From Actinomycetes bacterium (GTDB lineage: Bacteria; Actinomycetota; Thermoleophilia; BMS3ABIN01): DNA of 64,000 nt. Shown in pieces: positions 21,606 through 32,442 of the stretch; the stretch's first letter is position 1, and each line of letters begins with the position of its first letter. The DNA lies in assembly GCA_021791195.1 (NCBI GenBank), contig JAJYXB010000023.1, forward strand, positions 1-64,000, given 5' to 3'. Made by a program: the position numbers and the translations under genes. Below the pieces are notes generated by a model. The model did not search any database and had not been told where the DNA came from. It saw nothing but the letters and a program-made list of their open reading frames with translations.

Positions 21606-22478
21606 CTAGCGTACTATCTTGGAGATATTCTGCTCCAGGATGTCCTCGGCGCCGCTGGCCTTGAGCTCGGGAATGATGACATTTACCGTGTTTTTGTCAA
21701 CCACCGTTGATATCTCGAAATAGTCGGAGTTATACAGCGGCGCCACGGTCGGACGCTTCATCGCCGGCAGCACGCCGACGACATCGTCGAGCTTGTCCCG
21801 GTGCACATTCATCGACAGCAGTACTCTGCCCCGGGCATCGATCACGCCCAGCAGCAGCGTGCGGATCTCCTCGATGGCGCGGCGCTTGCCGGGATCTTCC
21901 CAGGATGCCCTGTTGGCGATCAGGCGCGTGGTCGATTCCATGATCACCGCGACGATCTTGAGGTTGTTGCGCCTCAGGGTAGAGCCGGTCTCGGTCAGAT
22001 CGACGACAACGTCCATGATCTCCGGCACCTTGGCCTCGGTGGCCCCGAAGGAATAAAACACGTCGACATCGGTGCCGAGATCCTCGAAAAACTTTTTGGT
22101 GATGTTGGGGAATTCGGTCGTGACGCGGCTGCCCGGCCTGATGTCGCCGGCCCTGGCGACCGGGGAGTCCTCGGGCACGGCGATCACCATCTTCATCTTG
22201 CCGGCGCCTGTCTTGGCGTAGGGCATCTCGGCCACCTCGAACACGTCGGCTCCGGCCTCGGTGATGCAGTCCAGCCCGGAGATGCCCAGATCGAAATAAC
22301 CATCCTCGACGTATTTCGGTATCTCCTGGGGCCGCAGGATCTTCACGGCGCCGATCCGGGCGTCGTCGATGGAAACCGTATACTCGCGCGCGCTGCGGTT
22401 GACCGGCAGGTCGGCTTCGGCAAACAGCTTGAGCGTCTGTTCCTGCAGGCTTCCTTTTGGTAGGGCGATGCTTAGCAC
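21606..22478 (-). CDS. hisG: ATP phosphoribosyltransferase (long form)
   Basis: 290 residues from GTG at 22478, fixed by AAAGGAG six bases upstream; the frame runs 11 codons further to an ATG without a ribosome-binding site. First step of histidine synthesis: ATP plus PRPP. Catalytic part with IALPKGSLQEQTL, DLGISGLDCI and the PRPP loop EIMDVVVDLTETGSTLRRN; the C-terminal 75-80 residues form the regulatory ACT-like domain that binds histidine (long HisG). The other his genes are not in the window; hisG stands alone downstream of prfB. Confidence 0.96.
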   Translation of the reverse strand: MLSIALPKGSLQEQTLKLFAEADLPVNRSAREYTVSIDDARIGAVKILRPQEIPKYVEDGYFDLGISGLDCITEAGADVFEVAEMPYAKTGAGKMKMVIAVPEDSPVARAGDIRPGSRVTTEFPNITKKFFEDLGTDVDVFYSFGATEAKVPEIMDVVVDLTETGSTLRRNNLKIVAVIMESTTRLIANRASWEDPGKRRAIEEIRTLLLGVIDARGRVLLSMNVHRDKLDDVVGVLPAMKRPTVAPLYNSDYFEISTVVDKNTVNVIIPELKASGAEDILEQNISKIVR

Positions 22479-22600
22479 GAGTGGCTCCTTTGGGACTTGA
22501 TGAACCTTCATATCATAGCGAATTTACCTGGTTTCAGATAATTCCGGCCGGCGCCGGTGCCGATGCCGGGCGGGTACCTGACGCCCGCGCCTTAAAAGTA

Positions 22601-23756
22601 TTACGTCTGTGCCTTTCCCGCCCTTTTTACCAGGTACTCACGGATGAAACCGTCGATGTCGCCATCCAGCACCCCCTGGGCGTTGCCCACTTCATAATTG
22701 GTGCGGTGGTCCTTGACCATCTGGTACGGAGCCAGCACATACGAGCGGATCTGGCTGCCCCAGGCGATCTCCATCAGTTCGCCGCGCTCCTTCTCCATCT
22801 GTTCGGCGCGCTGGCGCTCCTGCAGCTCCAGCAGCTTGCTCTTCAGCAGGCGCATGGCGGTGTTCTTGTTAGACAGCTGTGAGCGCTCATTTTGACATTG
22901 AACCACTATTTTGGTGGGAAGGTGGGTGATGCGCACCGCCGAATCGGTCTTGTTGACGTGCTGGCCGCCGGCGCCGCTGGCGCGGTAGGTCTCGATCCGC
23001 AGGTCCTTCTCGTCGATCTCGACCCCGATGTCTTCTTCCACCAGCGGGCTGACCTCCACGGCGGCGAAGCTGGTGTGGCGCCGCCGGGCGGCGTCGAACG
23101 GGGAGATGCGCACCAGCCGGTGGACGCCGCGCTCCGCGGAGAGCAGCCCGTAGGCGTTCTCGCCGTGGAAAGTGACCGTGGCGCTCTTGATGCCGGCCTC
23201 GTCGCCGCCGGTGGCTTCGTTGATCTCGGCTGCGAAGCCGCGCCTGTCGGCCCAGCGCAGGTACATCCGCAGCAGCATCTCGGCCCAGTCCTGGGATTCG
23301 GTGCCGCCAGCGCCGGGGTGGATCACCAGGACAGCGTCGCCGTCGTCATACCCGCCGCTGAAGAGGCGCTCTTCTTCCAGCTGCGCCAGATGGGCGAGGG
23401 TCGCCTCGAGGGCCGAGTAAGCTTCGGTGAAGAAGGCCGCCGCGGCCTCCGCTCCTTCGCCGGCCGCGGCCTCCCGCGCCATCTCCACCATGGCTTCGGC
23501 GTCCCCGACTTCGGCCGCGGTCCCCTGGTAGCGCTGCAGCCGCCGTTTGGCGCGGCGGTACTCGCCGCTTACCCCGGCAGCTGCCGCCTGGTCTGACCAG
23601 AAGTCGGGCTGCTGCATCCGGGCCTCAAGTTCCGATACCTGTTTTTCCAGCGCAGCCGGGTCAAAGGTAATCACCCAGCCACTGGAACTTCTCCATGATC
23701 CGGAAGAGCAGTTCGTCCAGCTCTTCGATTGTGTGGCTTGTGTCAGGCTTGCTCAT
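22601..23756 (-). CDS. prfB: Peptide chain release factor 2 (programmed +1 frameshift)
   Basis: Read in two frames: 31 codons from ATG at 23756 end in WLGDYL before an in-frame TGA (23663-23661); a +1 shift at CTT-TGA-C continues the protein for 353 residues (total 384). The GGQ loop SGAGGQHVNKTDSAVRITH and the stop-codon-reading SPF tripeptide (RISPFDAARRRHTSF) mark RF2, which ends translation at TGA and TAA. The shift is the autoregulatory switch of RF2: low RF2 favours shifting. GGTGAT, complementary to the 16S rRNA end, lies three bases before CTT and would stimulate the shift. Confidence 0.97.
23660..23675 (-). other. prfB frameshift signal
   Basis: Minus-strand GGTGAT-TAC-CTT-TGA-C: an SD-like element, 3-base spacer, slippery CTT, in-frame TGA, then C. 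It matches the canonical CTTTGAC with the stimulatory SD at the usual distance. Confidence 0.95.
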
Positions 23757-23838
23757 CGCGGATATCCCGGTTCGAAAGTCAGTTACCCATAATAATGAAA
23801 AACGCGCGCCCCCCGCAATCGTCAATGATACCGGTTTT

Positions 23839-25588
23839 TCAGGATCCCAGTCGCGCCCGGCAGTAATTATCGAAGGCCGACAGATCGTAGATCCGTGTAT
23901 AGCCGTCATAGAATACGGGGGTTGCGTTGGCGATGGCCTTGCCGTGAGTGACTATGTAGCGGAAGCCGCTGCCGCACAGGGCGTCGTATCTTCCCGAGCT
24001 GTAATCACTGTGCAGGATCGCATCATTCCGGATCACGCTCAGCGGCCGGCGGGAAATGTATCCGCCATAGACAGGCCGGTCGTAAGTCATCTGCTCGTAA
24101 AACAGCATCAGATAGAGATTCCGGCTGCTGTAGTAATCGTCGAACACAGCGCCGCTGCCCGGGAGTTTTTTTAGCGCCCGGGCATAAGCGGCGGGCTGCG
24201 GCTGCGTTGTGTGGAAGGCCTGTGCTGGCAGATATTCGGCAAAGATCAACAGGGCCAGGACCGCGATTACCAGCGCCGACCATCGCGGGGAGGCGATCTG
24301 GCGGGGAATCTCGGCGAGCGCCAGCGCCGCGATCATGGCAGCCGCCAGTATCACCATGACCACCATCCGGTTTGGCATGGCCGCCACGGAAAGCAGCGGC
24401 ATGATCTTTTGCAGCAGATCGTAGGGCATCGGTATGCCGGTATTGATATTGCCCACGTGCAGAAACGGACCGAAGCTGAGCAGCAGGAAGACGCCGAACA
24501 CCAGCAGCCAGCCGTCCAGGAAGCGCTGCTTGAGGTCGCGGCGGCAGCAGACCGCAAAACCTATCAGGCCCAGCACGGTGATGCCCAGGAAGCTTTCGCC
24601 CACGCCTTCGCCGACTGTCAGCCGCTGCCCGTACCAGGCTTTGAGAAATCCCGGCATCAGCGGGCCCAGCAGCTCGATTGAGAATTGCACCGGATTATGA
24701 TTGTCCTGAAACGGGTTGGCGTGATTGGCGACGATGAAAGCTATGATAAATGGACAGGTTGTCAAAATAATCGCGGCCAGAAAGGCCGCCAGCGCCCTCA
24801 GCCGCTCGCGGTGGAAAAAATCTGCGATGCCGGCGCGGGCCCCGACAACGATGAGGAACAGCAGCGCGGCGATGGCCGCGTAGAGAAAATAATAAAGCTC
24901 GGTGTAGAAAGTCAGGGTGAGGAACAGGGCGGCGATCAGGCCGAGATGGATCCTGGGCCGCGTCAGCATTTTATGCCAGAAAAGAAGGAAGAGCGGCAGC
25001 CACTCCAGCGAAATCAGGTTGATATGGCTGCCGATATGAAGCATCTGATAGCCGGAGAAAGCATAGATGAATCCGGCGATAATGCTGGGCCAGTACGAGC
25101 GGCAGAAATAATACGCCAGCAGGAAGGCGCTCAGGCCGCTGGCCACAAAGGCAAAGATCACCAGGAGGTCATATGACTGGAAGGGCGTGAGAAAGCTTTC
25201 CAGCGCGGCGCCCGCCAGGGCGTTCGTGGGGCTGAGCGTGTGCCCCAGCAGCGTCGTCCCTTCCGGGAAGTGGATTTCCGGCACGCCGTCGATGTGGCCG
25301 ACGCCGCACGGGTTCAGCCAGCAGCGTCGTCCCTTCCGGGAAGTGGATTTCCGGCGCAAAATACGGCCAGCGATGCTGCTCGATCGACTGCCGCATGTGC
25401 CAGATGTTCCAGAGATTCTGGATGCCGTCGCCCTCATCCCCGTAAAAATGGCTGCCGAACCGGGTTATCGCCGGGAATGTGAGCACGCAAAAAACAGCAA
25501 AATAAATGACAAGCGGCCGCAGGCCATAGACAAAAAACCGGCGCCGAAACAGGTTGGCGCCGGGAAGATCACTGCCGGGAAGGGAAAT
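23839..25588 (-). pseudogene. Large membrane glycosyltransferase-like protein, frameshifted
   Basis: A multi-pass membrane protein of roughly 560 residues (about 12 hydrophobic segments, with loops DEGDGIQNLWNIWHMRQSIE and NFPxxFD-type N-terminal acidic motifs) broken near its N-terminus. The first part (FVYGLRPLVIYF, FGSHFYGDEGDG, APEIHFPEGTTLL) and the rest (IHFPEGTTLLGHTLSPTNALAG) are in different frames. A 73-bp tandem duplication causes the break: the 38-bp copies at 25245-25282 and 25318-25355 both encode PEIHFPEGTTLL. Removing one unit restores a continuous protein. The apparent start is ATT at 25588 behind GGAGGT; no ATG, GTG or TTG fits better upstream of GTG at 25486. The type resembles dolichyl-phosphate-mannose-type or YfhO-type transferases; the substrate is unknown. 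Confidence 0.75.
25245..25355. repeat. 73-bp tandem duplication with 38-bp direct repeats
   Basis: The same 38 bases (from CCAGCAGCGTCG to GATTTCCGGC) occur at 25245-25282 and 25318-25355, offset 73 bp. The offset is not a multiple of three, so it shifts the frame of the overlapping membrane-protein gene. Confidence 0.95.
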
Positions 25589-25673
25589 GATTGAACCTCC
25601 GCGGTACTTTGACCATTATCCAATCATTGATTATATGCCAAAACGGCGCGGAGGTCTGCCAGAAAAGGCGGTG

Positions 25674-25720
25674 TGATGCCTGGCGTCATGGTGATGTCGG
25701 GCGTCAGCTGATGTCGGACG

Positions 25721-25723
<3 letters not shown>
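25674..25723. repeat. Three near-palindromic 15-bp repeats at the secA 3' end
   Basis: TGATGCCTGGCGTCA (25674-25688), TGATGTCGGGCGTCA (25692-25706), TGATGTCGGACGTCA (25709-25723), spaced 18 and 17 bp. Each is an imperfect palindrome; the last contains the secA stop codon. Confidence 0.85.
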
Positions 25724-28306
<2,583 letters not shown>

Positions 28307-28340
28307 ACATGAAATATATTAACAGAGGACGCTCTTGAGA

Positions 28341-28368
28341 GGGACGTTCCTTAACTTTCTTAACTTTT
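28341..28368. repeat. Half copy of the REP-like element
   Basis: 28 bases identical to 6876-6903 (GGGACGTTCCTTAACTTTC plus TTAACTTTT), without the second arm. It lies between secA and the divergent response-regulator gene. Confidence 0.9.
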
Positions 28369-28384
28369 GCAGCAGAGAGATGTA

Positions 28385-28432
28385 TTCATGCGCGATAATA
28401 AGTTCATGAAGTCTTCATGGTGCCGCTATAGG
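28385..28432 (+). promoter_or_regulatory. Probable operator/promoter of the two-component operon
   Basis: TTCATG occurs at 28385, 28403 and 28414; the last two are 11 bp apart, the typical spacing of OmpR/PhoB-type direct repeats. CATGAAG-T-CTTCATG (28405-28419) is also a perfect palindrome. A TATAGG -10-like box follows at about 28427-28432, 10 bases before the ATG of the regulator, so autoregulation is likely. Confidence 0.55.
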
Positions 28433-28441
28433 TTATGAGAT

Positions 28442-29110
28442 ATGCGCATACTTCTTGTGGAAGATAACCGGAAACTGGCCGGATATATCAAGAAAGCCTT
28501 AAAGAAGGAAAGCTACGCGGTTGATTGCGTGTTCGACGGAGGCGCCGGTGAAGAGCGGGCGGTTCTTGGCGAATACGATCTTGTTATCCTGGACATAATG
28601 CTTCCCGTCAAGGACGGTTTCCAGGTGTGCCGCGCCCTGCGGGGGAAAAACGTCAACATCCCGATCTTGCTGCTGACCGCCAGGGGGGAGCTGGAGGACC
28701 GGGTGGAGGGTCTGGACAGCGGCGCAGACGATTATCTGGTCAAGCCCTTCGAGCTGAAGGAATTGTCAGCGCGCCTGCGGGCACTGCTCCGCCGGCCGCC
28801 AAAAAAAAAGAACGAGATACTGACAGCGGGAAGCATCTCACTGGACAATGCCCGCCATATCGCCAGAATGGGCGACGAGATATTGTCGCTGACCCTGAAA
28901 GAGTACGCTGTCCTGGATTTTCTGGTGAGGAACAAGGATCTGATCTTGTCGCGCGCCCAGATTTACAGTCACTGCTGGGAGTTGGCCGACAGTTCCTACA
29001 GCAATGTCGTGGATGCGGTCATCAAGCAACTGCGCAAGAAATTAAATGACAATAAAAAACAGAATATCATCAAGACGATTCGCGGAGTCGGCTATAAATT
29101 ACAGGAATGA
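28442..29110 (+). CDS. OmpR/PhoB-family response regulator
   Basis: 222 residues. Receiver domain 1-115 with acidic pocket VEDN, phosphoacceptor aspartate in DLVILDIMLPVKDG, threonine in LLLTARGE and lysine in YLVKPFE. Winged-helix DNA-binding domain about 125-220 (LTLKEYAVLDFLVRNKDLILSR, VIKQLRKKL, IKTIRGVGYKL). The histidine kinase gene starts inside its 3' end. The downstream targets may include the small secreted protein at 30235-30543. Confidence 0.96.
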   Translation: MRILLVEDNRKLAGYIKKALKKESYAVDCVFDGGAGEERAVLGEYDLVILDIMLPVKDGFQVCRALRGKNVNIPILLLTARGELEDRVEGLDSGADDYLVKPFELKELSARLRALLRRPPKKKNEILTAGSISLDNARHIARMGDEILSLTLKEYAVLDFLVRNKDLILSRAQIYSHCWELADSSYSNVVDAVIKQLRKKLNDNKKQNIIKTIRGVGYKLQE

Positions 29111-30089
29111 CCCCTTTACCAGAGCCCGGATCAGACTGGCTGTATACTACACGGCCGGGATACTGATACTGGTTGTGATTTTTAGCCTCTCGGTATTCAT
29201 CCTCTTTTCCCGGAACGCCGCTGATAATCTGGATTATCATGGCCCTGATAACGGGGGAGCGGATGCCACCATCGAGGCGCGCGTCATCGAGCAGGCCCAG
29301 AACAGGCTCGAAGTGATCCTGTTCATTGTGGACGGCGTGATTATCCTGGGGGCTGCGGGCGCCAGCTATTATGTGGCGGGAAAGACCCTGCGGCCGGTCG
29401 AGGAGTCATATGCCGCCCAGAAAAAGTTTGTTGCCGACGCGGCTCACGAACTCAGAACGCCGCTGACCATTTTAAGAACTGGTGCTGAAGCAGTGCTTGG
29501 CGAGGCGAGCAGCAAAGAGGAATATATAAAATACATCCGCGATTCTCTGGAAGAGTCAGAGTACCTGACCAGCATGGTGAACGACCTTCTCTTCCTGGCC
29601 CGCGGGGCGAAACTAAGCAGAGCGGAGCAGGTCAGGCTGGATTTCGGCGCCATCGTTCGCAGGCAGGTGGAATTTATGAGGCCATACGCGGGGGGGAAGG
29701 GAGTGAGACTATCCGGCCCCGACAGTATGGATGAGGACTTTTTTGTTAATGGAAATCCAGACCATCTCAGGCGCCTGCTCGGCAACCTTATCAGAAACGC
29801 CATCGATTATAACCGGGAAGGAGGGAAGGTTAACATAGCTCTTAATAGTCACAACAAGGAAATCATCCTGACGGTGGCCGATACGGGGCTGGGGATCGAG
29901 CCGGCCAAAGTCGCCAAGGTTTTTGATCGTTTTTATAAACTTGACCAGGCCCGTGCCAGGACCAGAAGTGGCACCGGACTGGGTCTGGCGATAGTCAAGG
30001 AGATTGTCGATGCCCACAAAGGAAAGATTAATATCAAAAGCAAGCCGGGCATGGGAACGGAGATAAAAGTATTTTTTCCAGCGGCCTGA
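29046..30089 (+). CDS. Sensor histidine kinase
   Basis: 347 residues. ATG at 29046 overlaps the regulator gene by 65 bp; a start nearer NDPFTRARIR (around 29105) is also possible. Two membrane segments (about 32-55 and 93-113) flank a short extracytoplasmic loop of some 35 residues (acidic: NLDYHGPDNGGADATIEA). HisKA with AAHELRTPLTILRTGAEAVL (phosphoacceptor His), HATPase with NLIRNAIDYNREGG (N box), VADTGLGIEP (G1), FDRFYKLDQARARTRSGTGLGLAIVKEIVDAH (F and G2). The small sensor loop suggests sensing in or near the membrane. A terminator follows at 30130-30151. Confidence 0.95.
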   Translation: MTIKNRISSRRFAESAINYRNDPFTRARIRLAVYYTAGILILVVIFSLSVFILFSRNAADNLDYHGPDNGGADATIEARVIEQAQNRLEVILFIVDGVIILGAAGASYYVAGKTLRPVEESYAAQKKFVADAAHELRTPLTILRTGAEAVLGEASSKEEYIKYIRDSLEESEYLTSMVNDLLFLARGAKLSRAEQVRLDFGAIVRRQVEFMRPYAGGKGVRLSGPDSMDEDFFVNGNPDHLRRLLGNLIRNAIDYNREGGKVNIALNSHNKEIILTVADTGLGIEPAKVAKVFDRFYKLDQARARTRSGTGLGLAIVKEIVDAHKGKINIKSKPGMGTEIKVFFPAA

Positions 30090-30129
30090 ATCTCCGGATT
30101 GCCCGGGTTGTTTTTACGCTGCGAATTGA

Positions 30130-30151
30130 AGCCGCCATCGGCGGTTTTTTT
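30130..30151 (+). terminator. Terminator after the histidine kinase gene
   Basis: CCGCC-ATC-GGCGG followed by seven T. Confidence 0.85.
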
Positions 30152-30234
30152 GTGCGCAAACTTCACGGCAACTTCATTTTGTCCGGCTAGATTATTGATG
30201 ACGGACAAAGTGCAGTTGAGAGGAGGTGAGAATC

Positions 30235-30543
30235 ATGAAACAGAAAAAACGACTAGCCTTATTCGCAGCTGCCGGTCTGCTGATCATCGGCGGCACCGCA
30301 GCTGTTGCCAGCGCGCAGACGCGCACAGGCGCCGGTCAGCCGCTTGCAGTCCATACCACCCAGCAGGCGTCACTCCAGGCGGCGAATGAGGAAAAAGCAG
30401 CTCTGTCGGAGAGCGCCGTGGAAAAAGAAAACGGCGCTGGCGCAAGTGACGCCACCGAAGTCGGCGAAGGAAACCTGCCCAATGGCGGCCATAGCGATCC
30501 GCAGGGCTCGGCAGCGGATCATCAACACGAGGGCGTCGAATAG
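30235..30543 (+). CDS. Small secreted protein of unknown function
   Basis: 102 residues from ATG at 30235, GGAGGTGA five bases upstream. Sec signal peptide (KQKKRLALFAAAGLLIIGGTAAVASAQ; cleavage probably after ASA) and a mature part of about 75 residues, low in hydrophobics and rich in A, E, G, S, likely disordered (EKENGAGASDATEVGEGN; ends DHQHEGVE with three His/Glu). It follows the two-component operon after a terminator, so it has its own promoter, possibly controlled by that system. No family recognised. Confidence 0.75.
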   Translation: MKQKKRLALFAAAGLLIIGGTAAVASAQTRTGAGQPLAVHTTQQASLQAANEEKAALSESAVEKENGAGASDATEVGEGNLPNGGHSDPQGSAADHQHEGVE

Positions 30544-30574
30544 CGTTAAATCTGGAATATGTCCAGTCAGAAGT

Positions 30575-30600
30575 GCGGTGCGCCCGGCCGGGCGCACCGC
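30575..30600. terminator. GC-rich perfect palindrome after the secreted protein gene
   Basis: GCGGTGCGCCCG-GC-CGGGCGCACCGC, 12-bp arms, no T-run; probable transcript end or stability hairpin. Confidence 0.6.
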
Positions 30601-30949
30601 ATGCCCGCAATGATTTCGAAATATATTACAGCATGTCTGACAGCAAGACGGGTGCCAGTGAAGGCTACTATCAGAAGCTGTACGGCCTCAGTCTTGCCCC
30701 AGGGCAGTCACCGATCTTTTTCGATAAGGCAATGCCCCGGGTCATTATCCGGAAAATAAATACAGCATTTACAGGTCTTCGAAAAACGAAGTCCGTTTTT
30801 CAATCGAGCTGAGCGCGCCGGGGTTCAGGCCGGCGACCGCCCGGGCCAACAAGGGACCGGGCACCGGGGAGCAAAAAGACTGAAATGGGCGTCCTGTCAA
30901 GACCGCCCCGGGTAGCCGCCGGCGGAAATCATTCCGCCGGTTCCCGCGG
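30601..30949. other. Region between the secreted-protein gene and hpf
   Basis: No supported gene. A 59-codon plus-strand frame from ATG 30633 to 30812 (SDSKTGASEGYYQKLYGLS, ending KTKSVFQSS) has no ribosome-binding site; its coding status is doubtful. GAAAAACG..CGTTTTTC near 30781-30802 forms a short A/T-flanked inverted repeat. Confidence 0.35.
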
Positions 30950-31516
30950 TCATCTTGGTTCGATCAGCCCGTAATCGCCGTCGCGGCGGCGGTAGATGAC
31001 GCTGGTCTCGTTTGTCTCCGAGTTGCGGAAGACGAAGAAATCGTGACCGATCATCTCCAGCTGCAGGGCGGCTTCCTCGGCCGACATCGGCTTGACGATA
31101 AAGGATTTCACCTTCACGATTGCCGGCCCGCCGGCCTCTTCCTCGCCCTCCTCCATCGCCGCCGCCATCTCCAGCTCGGCTGGCTCGGGCGCCAGGCCGC
31201 CGCGCACATGCGAGTTGTGGCTGACGAGCTTGCCGCGGAACTTCTTCACCTGGCGGCTGAGCTTGTCGGCGACCACGTCGATGGAGGCGTACATGTCGGT
31301 GGAGGCGCCTTTTGCCCGGATCACCGGCCCCTTGGTGAAGATCGTCACTTCAGCTACCTGATTATCGGCGATGCTGGGGTTCTTCTCACAAAAAAGCTCC
31401 ACTTCCATGGTGCTGGCGCTGTTCAGATTCCTGCCAAGCTTGGATAGCTTCTCATCGACGTAGGAACGGAGTGCTTCGGTCACAGTGATGTTCCGGCCCT
31501 TTAGCTGTAAGTTCAT
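30950..31516 (-). CDS. hpf: Ribosome hibernation-promoting factor, long form
   Basis: 188 residues, GGAGGAATC upstream of ATG. N-terminal S30AE domain 1-100 (LKGRNITVTEALRSYVDEKLSKLGR, VEVTIF.., DMYASIDVVADKLSRQVKKFRGKL), acidic linker, C-terminal dimerisation domain 130-188 (VKSFIVKPMSAEEAALQLEMIGHDFFVFRNSETNETSVIYRRRDGDYGLI). The long form joins 70S ribosomes into 100S dimers in stationary phase. comF lies upstream on the same strand (53-bp gap). Confidence 0.97.
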   Translation of the reverse strand: MNLQLKGRNITVTEALRSYVDEKLSKLGRNLNSASTMEVELFCEKNPSIADNQVAEVTIFTKGPVIRAKGASTDMYASIDVVADKLSRQVKKFRGKLVSHNSHVRGGLAPEPAELEMAAAMEEGEEEAGGPAIVKVKSFIVKPMSAEEAALQLEMIGHDFFVFRNSETNETSVIYRRRDGDYGLIEPR

Positions 31517-31569
31517 CTGATTCCTCCACCGCAGTTTCTAGTGAATTGATACCCTGGTTATATCGGCGA

Positions 31570-32322
31570 TTAAACGCCGGCCTTCACTGTGCGCGCAAAA
31601 GTCCAGACGTCCACCTCCACATCCAGTCTCTCCCGCAACACCCGCGCGCAGGCCGTCGCGGTCGAGCCCGTTGTGAAGACATCATCGACCAGGATGACAC
31701 GGCCCGTGATGGCCCCGGTCATCCGCTGCAGCCCGAAGCTCCCGGCCAGATTCCGGCCGCGCTCCTCCAAACCGAGACGGTTCTGAGCCGGGGTGGGAAT
31801 TCGCTTCAGAAGCAGGTCTTTGACCGGCAGCCGCCAGCGCCGGGAGATGGCTCTGGCGTAAAGCTCGGCCTGATTGTAGCCGCGACTGATTAACTTTGAC
31901 CTGTGCAGGGGCACATAAGTCAGCGTAACCCCTGTGCCGGCCGCAGTCAAACAGGCAGGATGATCCTGCGGCAGGGCGGCCATGAACGCCGCCAGCCGCC
32001 GCTGACGGCGGTATTTGAGCGCGTGCACCAGGCTGCGGGCCGGCCCCTGAAAGCAAAAGGCGGCCGTGGCCGAGCCAAAACCGAGCATTTTGCCGCGGCA
32101 CTCCGGACAGTCGCGGCAAAACGCGGCCTGGGGGCTGCCGCAGCGCCGGCAGCACGGACCCACCGGAGCCAGCAGGCCGGCGCACGCAGGACACAGCCAG
32201 CCGCCGGGCGCGCCGCAGTGCACGCAGCGTGGCGGGAAGAAGAGCGAGAGGATGCTGTCGGTAAAACCCGGTTCGGGCAACTCTGCCCGACGTCTGCCAA
32301 TATCCACGGCGGCCGCTTCCAC
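31570..32322 (-). CDS. comF: ComF-like phosphoribosyltransferase-fold protein
   Basis: 250 residues. An N-terminal zinc region with paired cysteines (CVHCGAPGGWLCPAC, CCRRCGSPQAAFCRDCPEC) is followed by RSLVHALKYRRQRRLA and a type I PRTase domain with the PRPP loop VILVDDVFTTGSTATACARVL. ComF homologues aid DNA uptake in competent bacteria and later steps of DNA processing. No other competence gene is in the window. It stands upstream of hpf, an order often seen with hpf-secA. Confidence 0.93.
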   Translation of the reverse strand: MEAAAVDIGRRRAELPEPGFTDSILSLFFPPRCVHCGAPGGWLCPACAGLLAPVGPCCRRCGSPQAAFCRDCPECRGKMLGFGSATAAFCFQGPARSLVHALKYRRQRRLAAFMAALPQDHPACLTAAGTGVTLTYVPLHRSKLISRGYNQAELYARAISRRWRLPVKDLLLKRIPTPAQNRLGLEERGRNLAGSFGLQRMTGAITGRVILVDDVFTTGSTATACARVLRERLDVEVDVWTFARTVKAGV

Positions 32323-32442
32323 AAGAAGTATCGATGCGACGCCAACTTACCCTAAGCCGGAGCGACCTGTCAAGCACGGCGGCGATACTTTTCCCGATAT
32401 GGTTTTGACAGAAGTATCAGGTGATGTGGCGTTGGCTGGCCA

